Assembly: GCA_945878405.1 (NCBI GenBank)
Contig: CAMCTJ010000001.1
Coordinates: 222,708-286,707, forward strand
Origin: Bdellovibrio sp. ZAP7
Lineage (GTDB): Bacteria; Bdellovibrionota; FAC87; UBA2466
Length of the DNA stretch: 64,000 nt
Reading direction: 5' to 3'
Positions 43,704 to 50,466 of this stretch are shown piece after piece. The notes below the pieces were generated by a model, which was not told the DNA's origin, ran no database searches, and worked only from the letters and a program-made list of their open reading frames with translations. Positions within the stretch are counted from its first letter, which is position 1. Every line of letters starts with the position of its first letter. The position numbers and the translations under genes were made by a program.

Positions 43704-44748
43704 AGGAATGATTCTCGCGGCTGGCCTGGGGACACGTCTTCTGCCCATCACCGAGCGATACCCCAAACCGTTAGTGCCTGTTTTGAATCTGGCCAACATT
43801 CTTCATACGGTTTCTCTTTTTCGACAACACGGAATTAATGAAATCATCATCAATCTTTTTCATTTGCCTGAGAGAATCGAAGAGTTTTTCAATGAAGTGC
43901 CTCAAAAAGATTTTCGAGTTTCCTTTTCCAAAGAGCCGGTACTTCTCGGAACGGGTGGAGGGGTGAAGCGAGCAGAGTCTTTTTTCAACAAAGAGTCTTT
44001 TGTTTTAGCAAATTGTGATTTTATCTCGAGCCTCAACCTGACTCAGCTGATGGAAAATCATTCTCGGTCTGGGGCCTGGGCAACCATGGCGTTAGTTGAA
44101 GATCCTATCAAACAGAAGCTTTATTCAGCGGTCGGAACAACGGACCAGGGCTTTCTGTGTTCGTTTCCCAGAAAAAAGACGGCAGAACCCAAACGCCAGG
44201 GAATCTTCACCGGGGTACATGTGCTGGAACCAGAAATTTTTTCATTCCTGGAAGAAAAGCCATCTGGAATTAATGACGTTTTGTATCCTGCTCTCATGGA
44301 AAATCACCCAGACAAAGCTCGAGGTGTTTTCATGGATGGGGCTTACTGGTTTGATACGGGTGATATTCCGGCCTTGTGGCAAACGAGCCAAGAACTTTTG
44401 GGGATGCTTTCCAATTCAACGGGTCGACTGTTAGAAACTATTTCGAGTTATGGCCCAGTTTATCGAGAGGTAGCTCCCAAAGTTTGGACAACCCAGAGAA
44501 CTAAACTGCCCGATCATCTTAAAGTGACAGGCCCCTGTTTAATTGGAGAGGGCTGCCAGTTCGAAGAAAGCGTCGCAATCGGTCCTTATTCTGTGATTGG
44601 AGACCGGGTCTTGGTTGGGGCCGGTTCTGCAATCAAGAATTCTGTTATTCTTTCGCACTCCCAAGTGGGCTCTCAACAAACCATCTCTGAGAGCCTGTTC
44701 TTTGAAGGCCGTGCTTTTTCTGCACTACCGAGCTCTTCCCGTTCTTGA
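43681..44748 (+). CDS. Sugar-phosphate nucleotidyltransferase with left-handed beta-helix tail (MurU-like)
   Basis: N-terminal nucleotidyltransferase domain: NKGMILAAGLGTRLLPITERYPKPLVPVLN is the NTP loop, FVLANCDFISSLNL the Asp-containing metal motif, and GIFTGVHVLEPEIF follows. About 110 C-terminal residues are hexapeptide-repeat (PCLIGEGCQFEESVAIGPYSVIGDRVLVGAGSAI), the LbH fold. Paired with an AmgK-like kinase it probably makes an NDP-sugar such as UDP-MurNAc from the kinase product. MurU itself is about 220 residues and lacks this tail, so substrate is less certain; GMP-type activity is an alternative. The end overlaps the convergent gene by 24 bp. Confidence 0.8.
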   Translation: MGKKNINKGMILAAGLGTRLLPITERYPKPLVPVLNLANILHTVSLFRQHGINEIIINLFHLPERIEEFFNEVPQKDFRVSFSKEPVLLGTGGGVKRAESFFNKESFVLANCDFISSLNLTQLMENHSRSGAWATMALVEDPIKQKLYSAVGTTDQGFLCSFPRKKTAEPKRQGIFTGVHVLEPEIFSFLEEKPSGINDVLYPALMENHPDKARGVFMDGAYWFDTGDIPALWQTSQELLGMLSNSTGRLLETISSYGPVYREVAPKVWTTQRTKLPDHLKVTGPCLIGEGCQFEESVAIGPYSVIGDRVLVGAGSAIKNSVILSHSQVGSQQTISESLFFEGRAFSALPSSSRS

Positions 44749-46242
44749 ACCTTGGTTCATAAACCGACTAGATGCTGTTCCTCTAGCGCCTCGGAAAGCG
44801 GTTCGAGTTCTTCGCAGACGATTGATGTTACTTGTGGGCCCGTTCTGCATGTAAGGGTTACCCATCATCTGCTGATTTGCCATTTGGGCTTGCATCAATT
44901 GCTGTTGCAGCTTTGCCATTTCCATCATGCTCTGGGTCTGCGCTGCTTGAGCAGCTGCGAGCGGACTTGGACGAGCAGGATCCGGATTTCGATTCGCATT
45001 GAGTAGCTCAGCCGGAATTGCCGTTGCAGCTACTGGTTGTGGCATCATCGGATACGGAGGATACGGCTGCTGCTGCTGTTGTGGATACTGCTGCTGATTC
45101 GGATTTTGCTGCTGTGGTTGCGGCTGCACACTCACAGGAGGAAATTGGAATGAGCGGCTATTGTCAGGAGATCCGCCAACACGATTAGGTTGCACAGCAT
45201 CCTGTCTTGCTCGGACGAGCTCATTTAAAATTTTGTCACGCTCAACCTGATCTTGCTCAAGCTGATTATTCAATTGAGCCGGATCGAAGAAGGCTGAGTT
45301 CCCTTGAAAAGGCGCATTCAATCCAGGAGAAATCGGCAACACGTTGCTTTGGGCACCAGGAGGAAGCGCTCCCGATCCTGCCGCAGGGTTTGCGGGTTGC
45401 TGAGAAGCTTGTTGGCCATTGCCATTGTCTGCGCCGTTTCCTTCAGGTGGAGCAACGGCTTCTTCTTCTTCAGTTGAAGTGGAATCAGAATCGACGCTCG
45501 TATCTGGAACAGGGGCTCCCGGAGCTTCCACTTCCAACTCGCATGCGTTTTCTTCTTTAATGCCTAGTTTTTTAATCTGATTATTAAACTCATCGATTTG
45601 CTGGGTCGTCTTAGCATCGTCAGAAGGTTTAAATTCCTTAGCCACACAGAGGCCAAAGATGCCATCTAAAGCTTCCACCACTTTTTCATCGGCTTCGGCA
45701 AACTTATCTTTCGATGATTTCAAGGCATCTGCTTTTTCTTCTAAGAATTTTTTGATTTGCTCATGAAAGCGAAGAGCCGAATCCATCCCTTGGAGAGTCT
45801 TGAAAGATTCTTCAATAGACTCTTTGAGAGATCCGGAAGCTGACTTCTTTTTCTCAAGCTTCATCTTATCGATATATTCGTCAAAGAAGCCTTTTAACTT
45901 TGCATGGACTTCGTCTTTGCAACCATTTAAGGAGTCACGGTAAGCAAAAATCGTCTGAAAATGTTTCTTAAGTTCTACTGCCTGTTCAGCTTCTGAGAAA
46001 TTTTTTGTGCCGCAGGCCTCAACAATGGCCTTGTCACCTTTTTTGGCGGCCAAAGCGTCGATGATTTCTTGGTAGGCTTCTTTCCAGCCGCCTGATTTTC
46101 CTGCAACGGTTTTTACCCGTCCAGTTCCGCCGGCATTACCTTTTCTGGAAGCTTCATGGTCTTTTTCGGCTATCGCTTGTGAGCCAATCACACCACATCC
46201 AAAAACCACCGCAATCGCCACAGTCACTTTTTGAAATTTCAT
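44725..46242 (-). CDS. Exported Pro/Gln-rich protein of unknown function
   Basis: Signal peptide MKFQKVTVAIAVVFGCGVIGSQAIA, then about 200 helical, charged residues with a few Cys (EACGTK, NGCKDEV, GLCVAKEF, ACELE), an acidic Ser/Thr/Glu linker, and about 200 residues very rich in Gln, Pro, Asn and Met (QPQPQQQNPNQQQ, YPPYPMMPQPV, MMEMAKLQQQL). The tail is basic. ATG 46242 is preceded by GGGGAA; the longer frame has no signal. Its composition parallels the Gln/Gly-rich protein at 4721. No family recognised. Confidence 0.65.
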   Translation of the reverse strand: MKFQKVTVAIAVVFGCGVIGSQAIAEKDHEASRKGNAGGTGRVKTVAGKSGGWKEAYQEIIDALAAKKGDKAIVEACGTKNFSEAEQAVELKKHFQTIFAYRDSLNGCKDEVHAKLKGFFDEYIDKMKLEKKKSASGSLKESIEESFKTLQGMDSALRFHEQIKKFLEEKADALKSSKDKFAEADEKVVEALDGIFGLCVAKEFKPSDDAKTTQQIDEFNNQIKKLGIKEENACELEVEAPGAPVPDTSVDSDSTSTEEEEAVAPPEGNGADNGNGQQASQQPANPAAGSGALPPGAQSNVLPISPGLNAPFQGNSAFFDPAQLNNQLEQDQVERDKILNELVRARQDAVQPNRVGGSPDNSRSFQFPPVSVQPQPQQQNPNQQQYPQQQQQPYPPYPMMPQPVAATAIPAELLNANRNPDPARPSPLAAAQAAQTQSMMEMAKLQQQLMQAQMANQQMMGNPYMQNGPTSNINRLRRTRTAFRGARGTASSRFMNQGSRTGRAR

Positions 46243-46622
46243 TTGCCATTCCCCACTTTCACAAAAACCATCGCTGTCACTGTCCAATGAGGAGACCCCT
46301 CTCCTAGGACAGAAAAAACACTTGAGTTCCTTGTTCAGGGGAAAATGGTGCAAGCGCTATTCCAATGAAGCGTTTACGCCTGAGGGGTTGTGTAGTCTCT
46401 CTGTGACCTTCTGTAGACTGGTTGTTTTCGGTGTTAGGAATCTGCCAGAGGCGGTTACAGGGGGTGTTAGATTAGTTACGGTCTTGTGGAATACAGGAAA
46501 AGCCCTCGAAATCTCAATCCATCTTCAGAATCGCACTCTGAGAAAGTACACGAATACAGCGTGTGCCTAGCTGAGATTCTCACAGGGCCTTTTCCCATTG
46601 GAGAATTCCGGCCACTCATAAC
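46243..46622. other. Intergenic region between divergent genes
   Basis: No convincing gene was found in this spacer. It contains the leader of the minus-strand gene, with a stem-loop at 46281-46311 (TGTCC pairing with GGACA outside AGGAGA pairing with TCTCCT, loop CCCC), and several near-repeated GGTGTTAG words around 46430-46470 of unclear meaning. The clear promoter for the rightward gene starts at 46623. Nothing else could be supported. Confidence 0.4.
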
Positions 46623-46651
46623 TTGATAATAATTACAAACACTTATATGAT
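46623..46651 (+). promoter_or_regulatory. Strong sigma-70 promoter for the di-iron oxygenase operon
   Basis: -35 TTGATA (46623-46628) and -10 TATGAT (46646-46651) are separated by exactly 17 bases; they match five and five of six consensus positions. Transcription would begin about 46658, giving a leader of about 26 bases with AAGGA (46669-46673) and TTG start 46684. This is the best promoter match seen in the window. Confidence 0.75.
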
Positions 46652-46683
46652 GTGGGCTTGGGACTAGTAAGGACCCCGTAGGT

Positions 46684-47667
46684 TTGACCTTGGGGAAGCC
46701 TTATGTAATAAACGGGCTTCAATTTTCACTGGATTCTGCGATGGATGAACTGGACTTAAGAACGGAAGAGATCTCAACCAAGACCCCTTCAGGCGCGTCT
46801 GGATTTCTTCTTCAGAACAATCCCGAACTCCAAAAGTTGTTTTTTACCCCCACGGAAAATGAAAACCCAAGGGTGAACGACGCTAAAATCCGAAGACTTT
46901 ACATGCAGGCGGCTTCTCAGCAGTGGTATGCCCCTCAACGTATTAACTTTGATCAAGAAATCGCAACAGATGCGGAGAGCTTAAGGATTTGGCGAAAGTT
47001 TATTACTATTTTCTACACGCTCGAAAAAATGGGCCTCAACGTCATTCATAACATGATGTCGAAAGCGGTTCGAAAATATAAGAGCGAAGAGATGGCGTTT
47101 TACCTCTCGGCTCAGACTTTTGATGAAGCACGGCACGTGTTTGCTATTGAAGCTTACTTAAGAAAACTAGGAGCGCCTCCAAAATACGATTGGAAGTACC
47201 ATGTTTTGGGACAAGTGGCTTCGATGGGGGCTTTCCGAGTAGAAAACTGGCTGTTCTCGACTCTCTTCTCTGAAAACTTTGCTTCTACTTTTATCAGGAG
47301 AGCTCGCCAAGCCAACATTGACCCAGTTGGAAATGAACTTTGTAAATATCTTTTAGTGGATGAAAGCCGACACTTACATTTTCTCCACATTGTTTTGCCA
47401 GACGTGATGGACCGACTCTCCATGATGGGTAGGACTTACGTGAAGGGCGCTCAATTCTTCATTATGAAGTTCAGCGAAATGGTTTTGAAAAGCATGGAAG
47501 CGGAAGCCGCTCATGTGGGGCTTGACCGCAAAGCCATGATGGAAGAGATTTTTGAAAACGTAGAAAAGGGCTATGAAAGCTTTGGCGTGAGCCGAAAGTT
47601 TTTGTGGTTTCCTAACATTTATCCAACTAAAATTACCCCGACTCAAAGGATCGTGGTTTCCCACTAA
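46684..47667 (+). CDS. Ferritin-like di-iron oxygenase (R2-like)
   Basis: 327-residue helical protein with a di-iron ligand pattern: Glu in FYTLEKMGL, DEARH in AQTFDEARHVFAIEAYL, Glu in AFRVENWLF, and DESRH in LVDESRHLHFL, which together form two ExxH motifs on a four-helix bundle as in ribonucleotide reductase R2, AurF-type and toluene-monooxygenase-type proteins. There is no R2 radical Tyr in the usual EXXHxxxY position (the residue after HVFAIEA is Tyr but shifted). Start TTG 46684 is used because AAGGA lies 10 bases upstream; ATG 46741 is an alternative. A ferredoxin gene follows after 5 bases, as expected for a monooxygenase that needs an electron donor. Substrate unknown. Confidence 0.7.
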   Translation: MTLGKPYVINGLQFSLDSAMDELDLRTEEISTKTPSGASGFLLQNNPELQKLFFTPTENENPRVNDAKIRRLYMQAASQQWYAPQRINFDQEIATDAESLRIWRKFITIFYTLEKMGLNVIHNMMSKAVRKYKSEEMAFYLSAQTFDEARHVFAIEAYLRKLGAPPKYDWKYHVLGQVASMGAFRVENWLFSTLFSENFASTFIRRARQANIDPVGNELCKYLLVDESRHLHFLHIVLPDVMDRLSMMGRTYVKGAQFFIMKFSEMVLKSMEAEAAHVGLDRKAMMEEIFENVEKGYESFGVSRKFLWFPNIYPTKITPTQRIVVSH

Positions 47668-47672
47668 TAATT

Positions 47673-47906
47673 ATGGCAGACTGGAAAGATGCTTACGAAG
47701 AAAATGTCCCAGGCAAATGGTACGTGGATAAAAAGTGTATCCTCTGCTGTGTCTGTGCCGAAGCCGCGCCGAAAAATTTCAAAGAAGCCGCTAGTGGGGA
47801 TCACGACTATGTCTTTAAACAACCGGAAACCGAAGAAGAAGTCCTCCAGTGCGAAGAAGCGATGGCAGCTTGCCCAGTAGAAGCCATCGGTAACGACCGC
47901 CCGTAA
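47673..47906 (+). CDS. Ferredoxin (4Fe-4S type)
   Basis: 77 residues with a cluster motif CILCCVC (Cys-x2-Cys-x2-Cys spacing within it) followed far downstream by CEEAMAACPVEAIG, the usual Cys-Pro that supplies the fourth ligand. It can bind one [4Fe-4S] or [3Fe-4S] cluster and resembles small ferredoxins that serve oxygenases. Very acidic, no signal peptide. It lies 5 bases after the di-iron oxygenase, so it is the likely electron donor. It is convergent with the HEPN gene, 17 bp apart. Confidence 0.85.
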   Translation: MADWKDAYEENVPGKWYVDKKCILCCVCAEAAPKNFKEAASGDHDYVFKQPETEEEVLQCEEAMAACPVEAIGNDRP

Positions 47907-47923
47907 CACCAAAAGGTACGGCC

Positions 47924-48349
47924 TTACTTTTGGAGGTATTTCTTCAGCCTTTTTGATACCTCTTCAAGAAAAAAAAGCGCTTCTTTAGCTTCTTTTTCGC
48001 TGTACTCCTCGGAGGGAATAAAATCTTGAGCGCCATAGTAGGAAAGTTCTCGCTCACGCCGAAGTTTTTTAGACCACTCAATCAAGCCATCTTCTATTTC
48101 TTTAAATTCCACGGGGATATTCTTTTTAAGCTCTGAGAGTTCCTTTCCCGGATCGTGAGAGAAAGAGGGAGACCACCCCATGGATCTTAAAAGGGCTTTT
48201 AAAAACAATTCGAGAGCCTCTTGAGATTCTCGAATGACATCGGAGTAGCTTTTTCGCTTCAAGTACTCCGGCAAGACCTCCACCCGAACGGTGAACGTTC
48301 TAAAATAAGACTGCGTGAGTTTATCTAGCTCTTGTTTTGCCATATCCAC
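47924..48349 (-). CDS. HEPN domain protein (HepT-like), lacking the RX4-6H histidine
   Basis: 141-residue all-helical protein resembling HEPN partners of minimal nucleotidyltransferases: YSDVIRESQEALELFLKALLRSMGWSP is typical of HEPN/DUF4145-like helices, and RRERELSYYGAQDF occupies the position where active HEPN toxins carry RX4-6H. Here a His is missing and the site reads with Arg, Ser and Tyr, so RNase activity is doubtful. The gene overlaps the upstream MNT gene by 25 bases and must be translated with it. Its role could be toxin, degenerate toxin, or a different effector. Confidence 0.65.
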   Translation of the reverse strand: MDMAKQELDKLTQSYFRTFTVRVEVLPEYLKRKSYSDVIRESQEALELFLKALLRSMGWSPSFSHDPGKELSELKKNIPVEFKEIEDGLIEWSKKLRRERELSYYGAQDFIPSEEYSEKEAKEALFFLEEVSKRLKKYLQK

Positions 48350-48978
48350 TTTCTGAGCCGGCCCGTTCCCAGGGCCTGAACTTTGAGTTTTTTCTGAAGA
48401 CTAGCCATCTGTTTCAAAAACGTTGACCAGCACCCCTGTTTTTCCCAAATCATTTGTCCATCAGAGGCAATCGAAAAATAAATGGGAGTGATTTCTCTTT
48501 CTGGAGGAGTGCATGAAAAGAAATGAAATGTCGGCTCGCCTTCTACCCCGTGGTTTTTCAAAAGGGAAAACTCATCTTTTAAAATATTTTGGAGTTCATC
48601 ACAGAGCTGATGGCGTCGAGCGGAGTTTGGCATATCTTCACACAGAATTCCAAAATCAAAATCGGAACGAGAAAGGGCATCTCCTCGAGTGCGAGAGCCA
48701 TAGAGAAAAACAGCGCGGGCTTCAGAAAGTTTTTCTTTTTCTAAAAATCGTCTGAGCTTTGGGAAAAGGACCGCTTCAAGAAAGTGGGAGACCTCTTCTT
48801 GAAGCCAGAGTTCTTTAGAATCCGTTTCGGGCTCCTCTTCCACTCGAAGCGGGATGAGCTCAAATCGTAGCCCTTTTTCTTGAAGCTTGAAAAACGGGTA
48901 GCCCCGCAGCTCTTTGGGAAGCTGGATTCGGCCTCGAGCATCGGGTTGGATGTAAATGGGCCCTTTGACTAACTTCAT
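48325..48978 (-). CDS. MNT nucleotidyltransferase with AbrB/MazE-like N-terminus
   Basis: 217 residues. Residues 1-30 (VKGPIYIQPDARGRIQLPKEL) resemble the beta-hairpin swapped-fold DNA-binding domain of AbrB/SpoVT/MazE antitoxins. Residues around 90-112 carry FLYGSRTRGDALSRSDFDFGIL, the GSx10DxD catalytic motif of minimal nucleotidyltransferases (MntA-like antitoxins AMPylate their HEPN toxin). The fusion of the two is unusual. It opens an operon with the HEPN gene (25-base overlap). A perfect palindrome covers its promoter, which suggests autorepression by the AbrB-like part. ATG 48978 is chosen as the first Met of the frame. Confidence 0.75.
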   Translation of the reverse strand: MKLVKGPIYIQPDARGRIQLPKELRGYPFFKLQEKGLRFELIPLRVEEEPETDSKELWLQEEVSHFLEAVLFPKLRRFLEKEKLSEARAVFLYGSRTRGDALSRSDFDFGILCEDMPNSARRHQLCDELQNILKDEFSLLKNHGVEGEPTFHFFSCTPPEREITPIYFSIASDGQMIWEKQGCWSTFLKQMASLQKKLKVQALGTGRLRKWIWQNKS

Positions 48979-48984
48979 TGGTCC

Positions 48985-49013
48985 ATTGTAACATTGTTAC
49001 ACGGGCCACGCAA
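48985..49013 (-). promoter_or_regulatory. Promoter and palindromic operator of the MNT/HEPN operon
   Basis: On the minus strand -10 TACAAT (48990-48985) with -35 TTGCGT (49013-49008) are separated by 17 bases. The start point expected 7 bases after the -10 falls on the A of the start codon at 48978, so the transcript would be leaderless. GTAACATTGTTAC (48988-49000), a perfect 13-bp palindrome with central T, overlaps the -10 and spacer. Binding there would block polymerase. The site also lies 19 bases upstream of the divergent glycerate kinase start, so it could control that gene as well. Confidence 0.5.
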
Positions 49014-49018
49014 TCCAC

Positions 49019-50041
49019 ATGAACTATCTGATTTCATTCAGTAATTTCAAAGGCACTCTCAGTAATACCGAAGCCTGCGCTATTGCCTGCGAAGCCCTTC
49101 GAGAGAAGGGGCACACGGCGACGGCGCTGCCTTTGGGAGATGGCGGGAAGGGGACTTTTGCGTTCCTAGACGTCGATTCCTCCATTCAGAAAAAGCCTTA
49201 CCAAATTACCGGGGCTTTTGGGGATCCGAGAACAGCACAGACCTGGTGGAGGAAAAATCCGAGCGGTGTCTGGCAGATCTTTTTAGAAAGCACAGATGCC
49301 ATTGGGTATCCGCCCTCAGAGCCCGAAAAAAGAGACCCCCTCGGTGCCACAAGCCGGGGACTGGGAGAGTGGTTGCTTCTCATGGAAAAAGATCTGGGAA
49401 CTGAAGCTTGTGAGCTTTTTATTGGGCTTGGTGATTCTGCCATTTCAGATGCCGGGCGAGGGATGAGGGAAGCGCTCGGAGAAAAGCGATTTCCGCAATG
49501 GAAAATCACTGTGCTTTGTGATGTCGATAATCCCCTTTGTGGTGAGCGAGGCTCAGCGAAGGTTTTCTCCCCCCAAAAAGGAGCAAGCCCTGAGCAAGTG
49601 GAACTTATCGAAAAAAGAAATGTCGATTGGGCCATGGCGATTAAAAAGGGTTCCGGCATAGACGTTTCCCAAATGCCGAGAGCCGGATCGGCCGGGGGCC
49701 TCGCAGCTGCTCTCCACGTTTTTTTAAAAGGTGAACTTGTTTCGGGAGCAGAGTTTGTTTTGAAAGCTTCGCGCTTTGAGGAGATTTTGAAAGAACATGA
49801 CTACTTGATTGTGGGAGAAGGGAAGAGCGATTTTCAAACGCTTTCAGGAAAATCTCCTTGGGCTGCAATTCAAGTGGCAGAAAAGCTTGGGAAGAAATCG
49901 ATTTTGATTTCAGGCGTTCTGGGCGAGGGCTCTGAAAAAATCGTAGCCCCCGGTCTCATCGCGAAAGTGGCGTGTGGAAAAGAGCCGGATGCGAGGGGGG
50001 CGTTGAGAAGGGCGGTAAGGGATATGATTATTACTCATTAA
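49019..50041 (+). CDS. Glycerate kinase (GckA/GlxK type)
   Basis: Class I glycerate kinase (PF02595 type), which phosphorylates glycerate for entry to glycolysis. SFSNFKGTLSNTEACAIACEAL, LPLGDGGKGT, GLGDSAISDAGRGMREALG, AGSAGGLAAALHVFLKGELVSGAEFVL and VGEGKSDFQTLSGKSPWAAIQVAEKLGKKSILISGVLG are typical blocks. 340 residues, slightly shorter than the usual 370-380. Start ATG 49019; no strong ribosome-binding site. It shares its 5' region with the MNT palindrome. The 3' end overlaps the minus-strand remnant by 11 bp. Confidence 0.88.
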   Translation: MNYLISFSNFKGTLSNTEACAIACEALREKGHTATALPLGDGGKGTFAFLDVDSSIQKKPYQITGAFGDPRTAQTWWRKNPSGVWQIFLESTDAIGYPPSEPEKRDPLGATSRGLGEWLLLMEKDLGTEACELFIGLGDSAISDAGRGMREALGEKRFPQWKITVLCDVDNPLCGERGSAKVFSPQKGASPEQVELIEKRNVDWAMAIKKGSGIDVSQMPRAGSAGGLAAALHVFLKGELVSGAEFVLKASRFEEILKEHDYLIVGEGKSDFQTLSGKSPWAAIQVAEKLGKKSILISGVLGEGSEKIVAPGLIAKVACGKEPDARGALRRAVRDMIITH

Positions 50042-50336
50042 TGATAAATTCGTACGGTATCCCTTTAAGTTTAAGTTCTTTTTTCAACTTTTCTAAATTG
50101 GGAGTGCTACTACGCCAATCTACATTCTGCTGACGGTTTCCATTAGATCGCGGCATTTGGGACAAAACCTGAGGTGTTCTCTCTAGAGGTAAGTGCGTAT
50201 CCGCCATGAACGAGTCCAGCTCGGCTTTACTCGCATTTTTTTTAGGTTCGAATCTCCAAACACCTGAGCTATCTAAATATTCTGGCTCCCTGAAGGTAGG
50301 CTGCTTACTCTTCGAGCGAAAGTAGCTAAATACTGT
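50031..50336 (-). pseudogene. Probable remnant of an unidentified gene (C-terminal 101 codons)
   Basis: A minus-strand frame without a stop runs from 50336 to a TAA at 50031-50033 and gives a natural-looking C-terminus (SSTPNLEKLKKELKLKG, then IPYEFIINE) and SSGVWRFEPKKNASKAELDSFM further up. A TAG at 50337-50339 closes it and no start codon with a ribosome-binding site is present; ATG 50207 would give 58 residues. The frame therefore looks like the end of a larger gene, cut by a deletion or degraded. The 3' end overlaps the glycerate kinase by 11 bp. No family recognised. Confidence 0.35.
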
Positions 50337-50466
50337 CTACGTTTTTGACACGAACTCTTTAAGCGAACTCTAACCCTTCGAAATCTTAGGCAGGAAGCTG
50401 TCTAAATGGTTACAGCTGAAAAGGCCCCAGACACCTCTGTAAACTTATTGATGTACAGGGGTTCCA
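50337..50466. other. Non-coding spacer before the 1860-aa gene
   Basis: No open frame of interest was found. AGGGG at about 50456-50460 serves as ribosome-binding site of the next gene. No clear promoter could be assigned, nor any hairpin plus T run. Confidence 0.35.
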
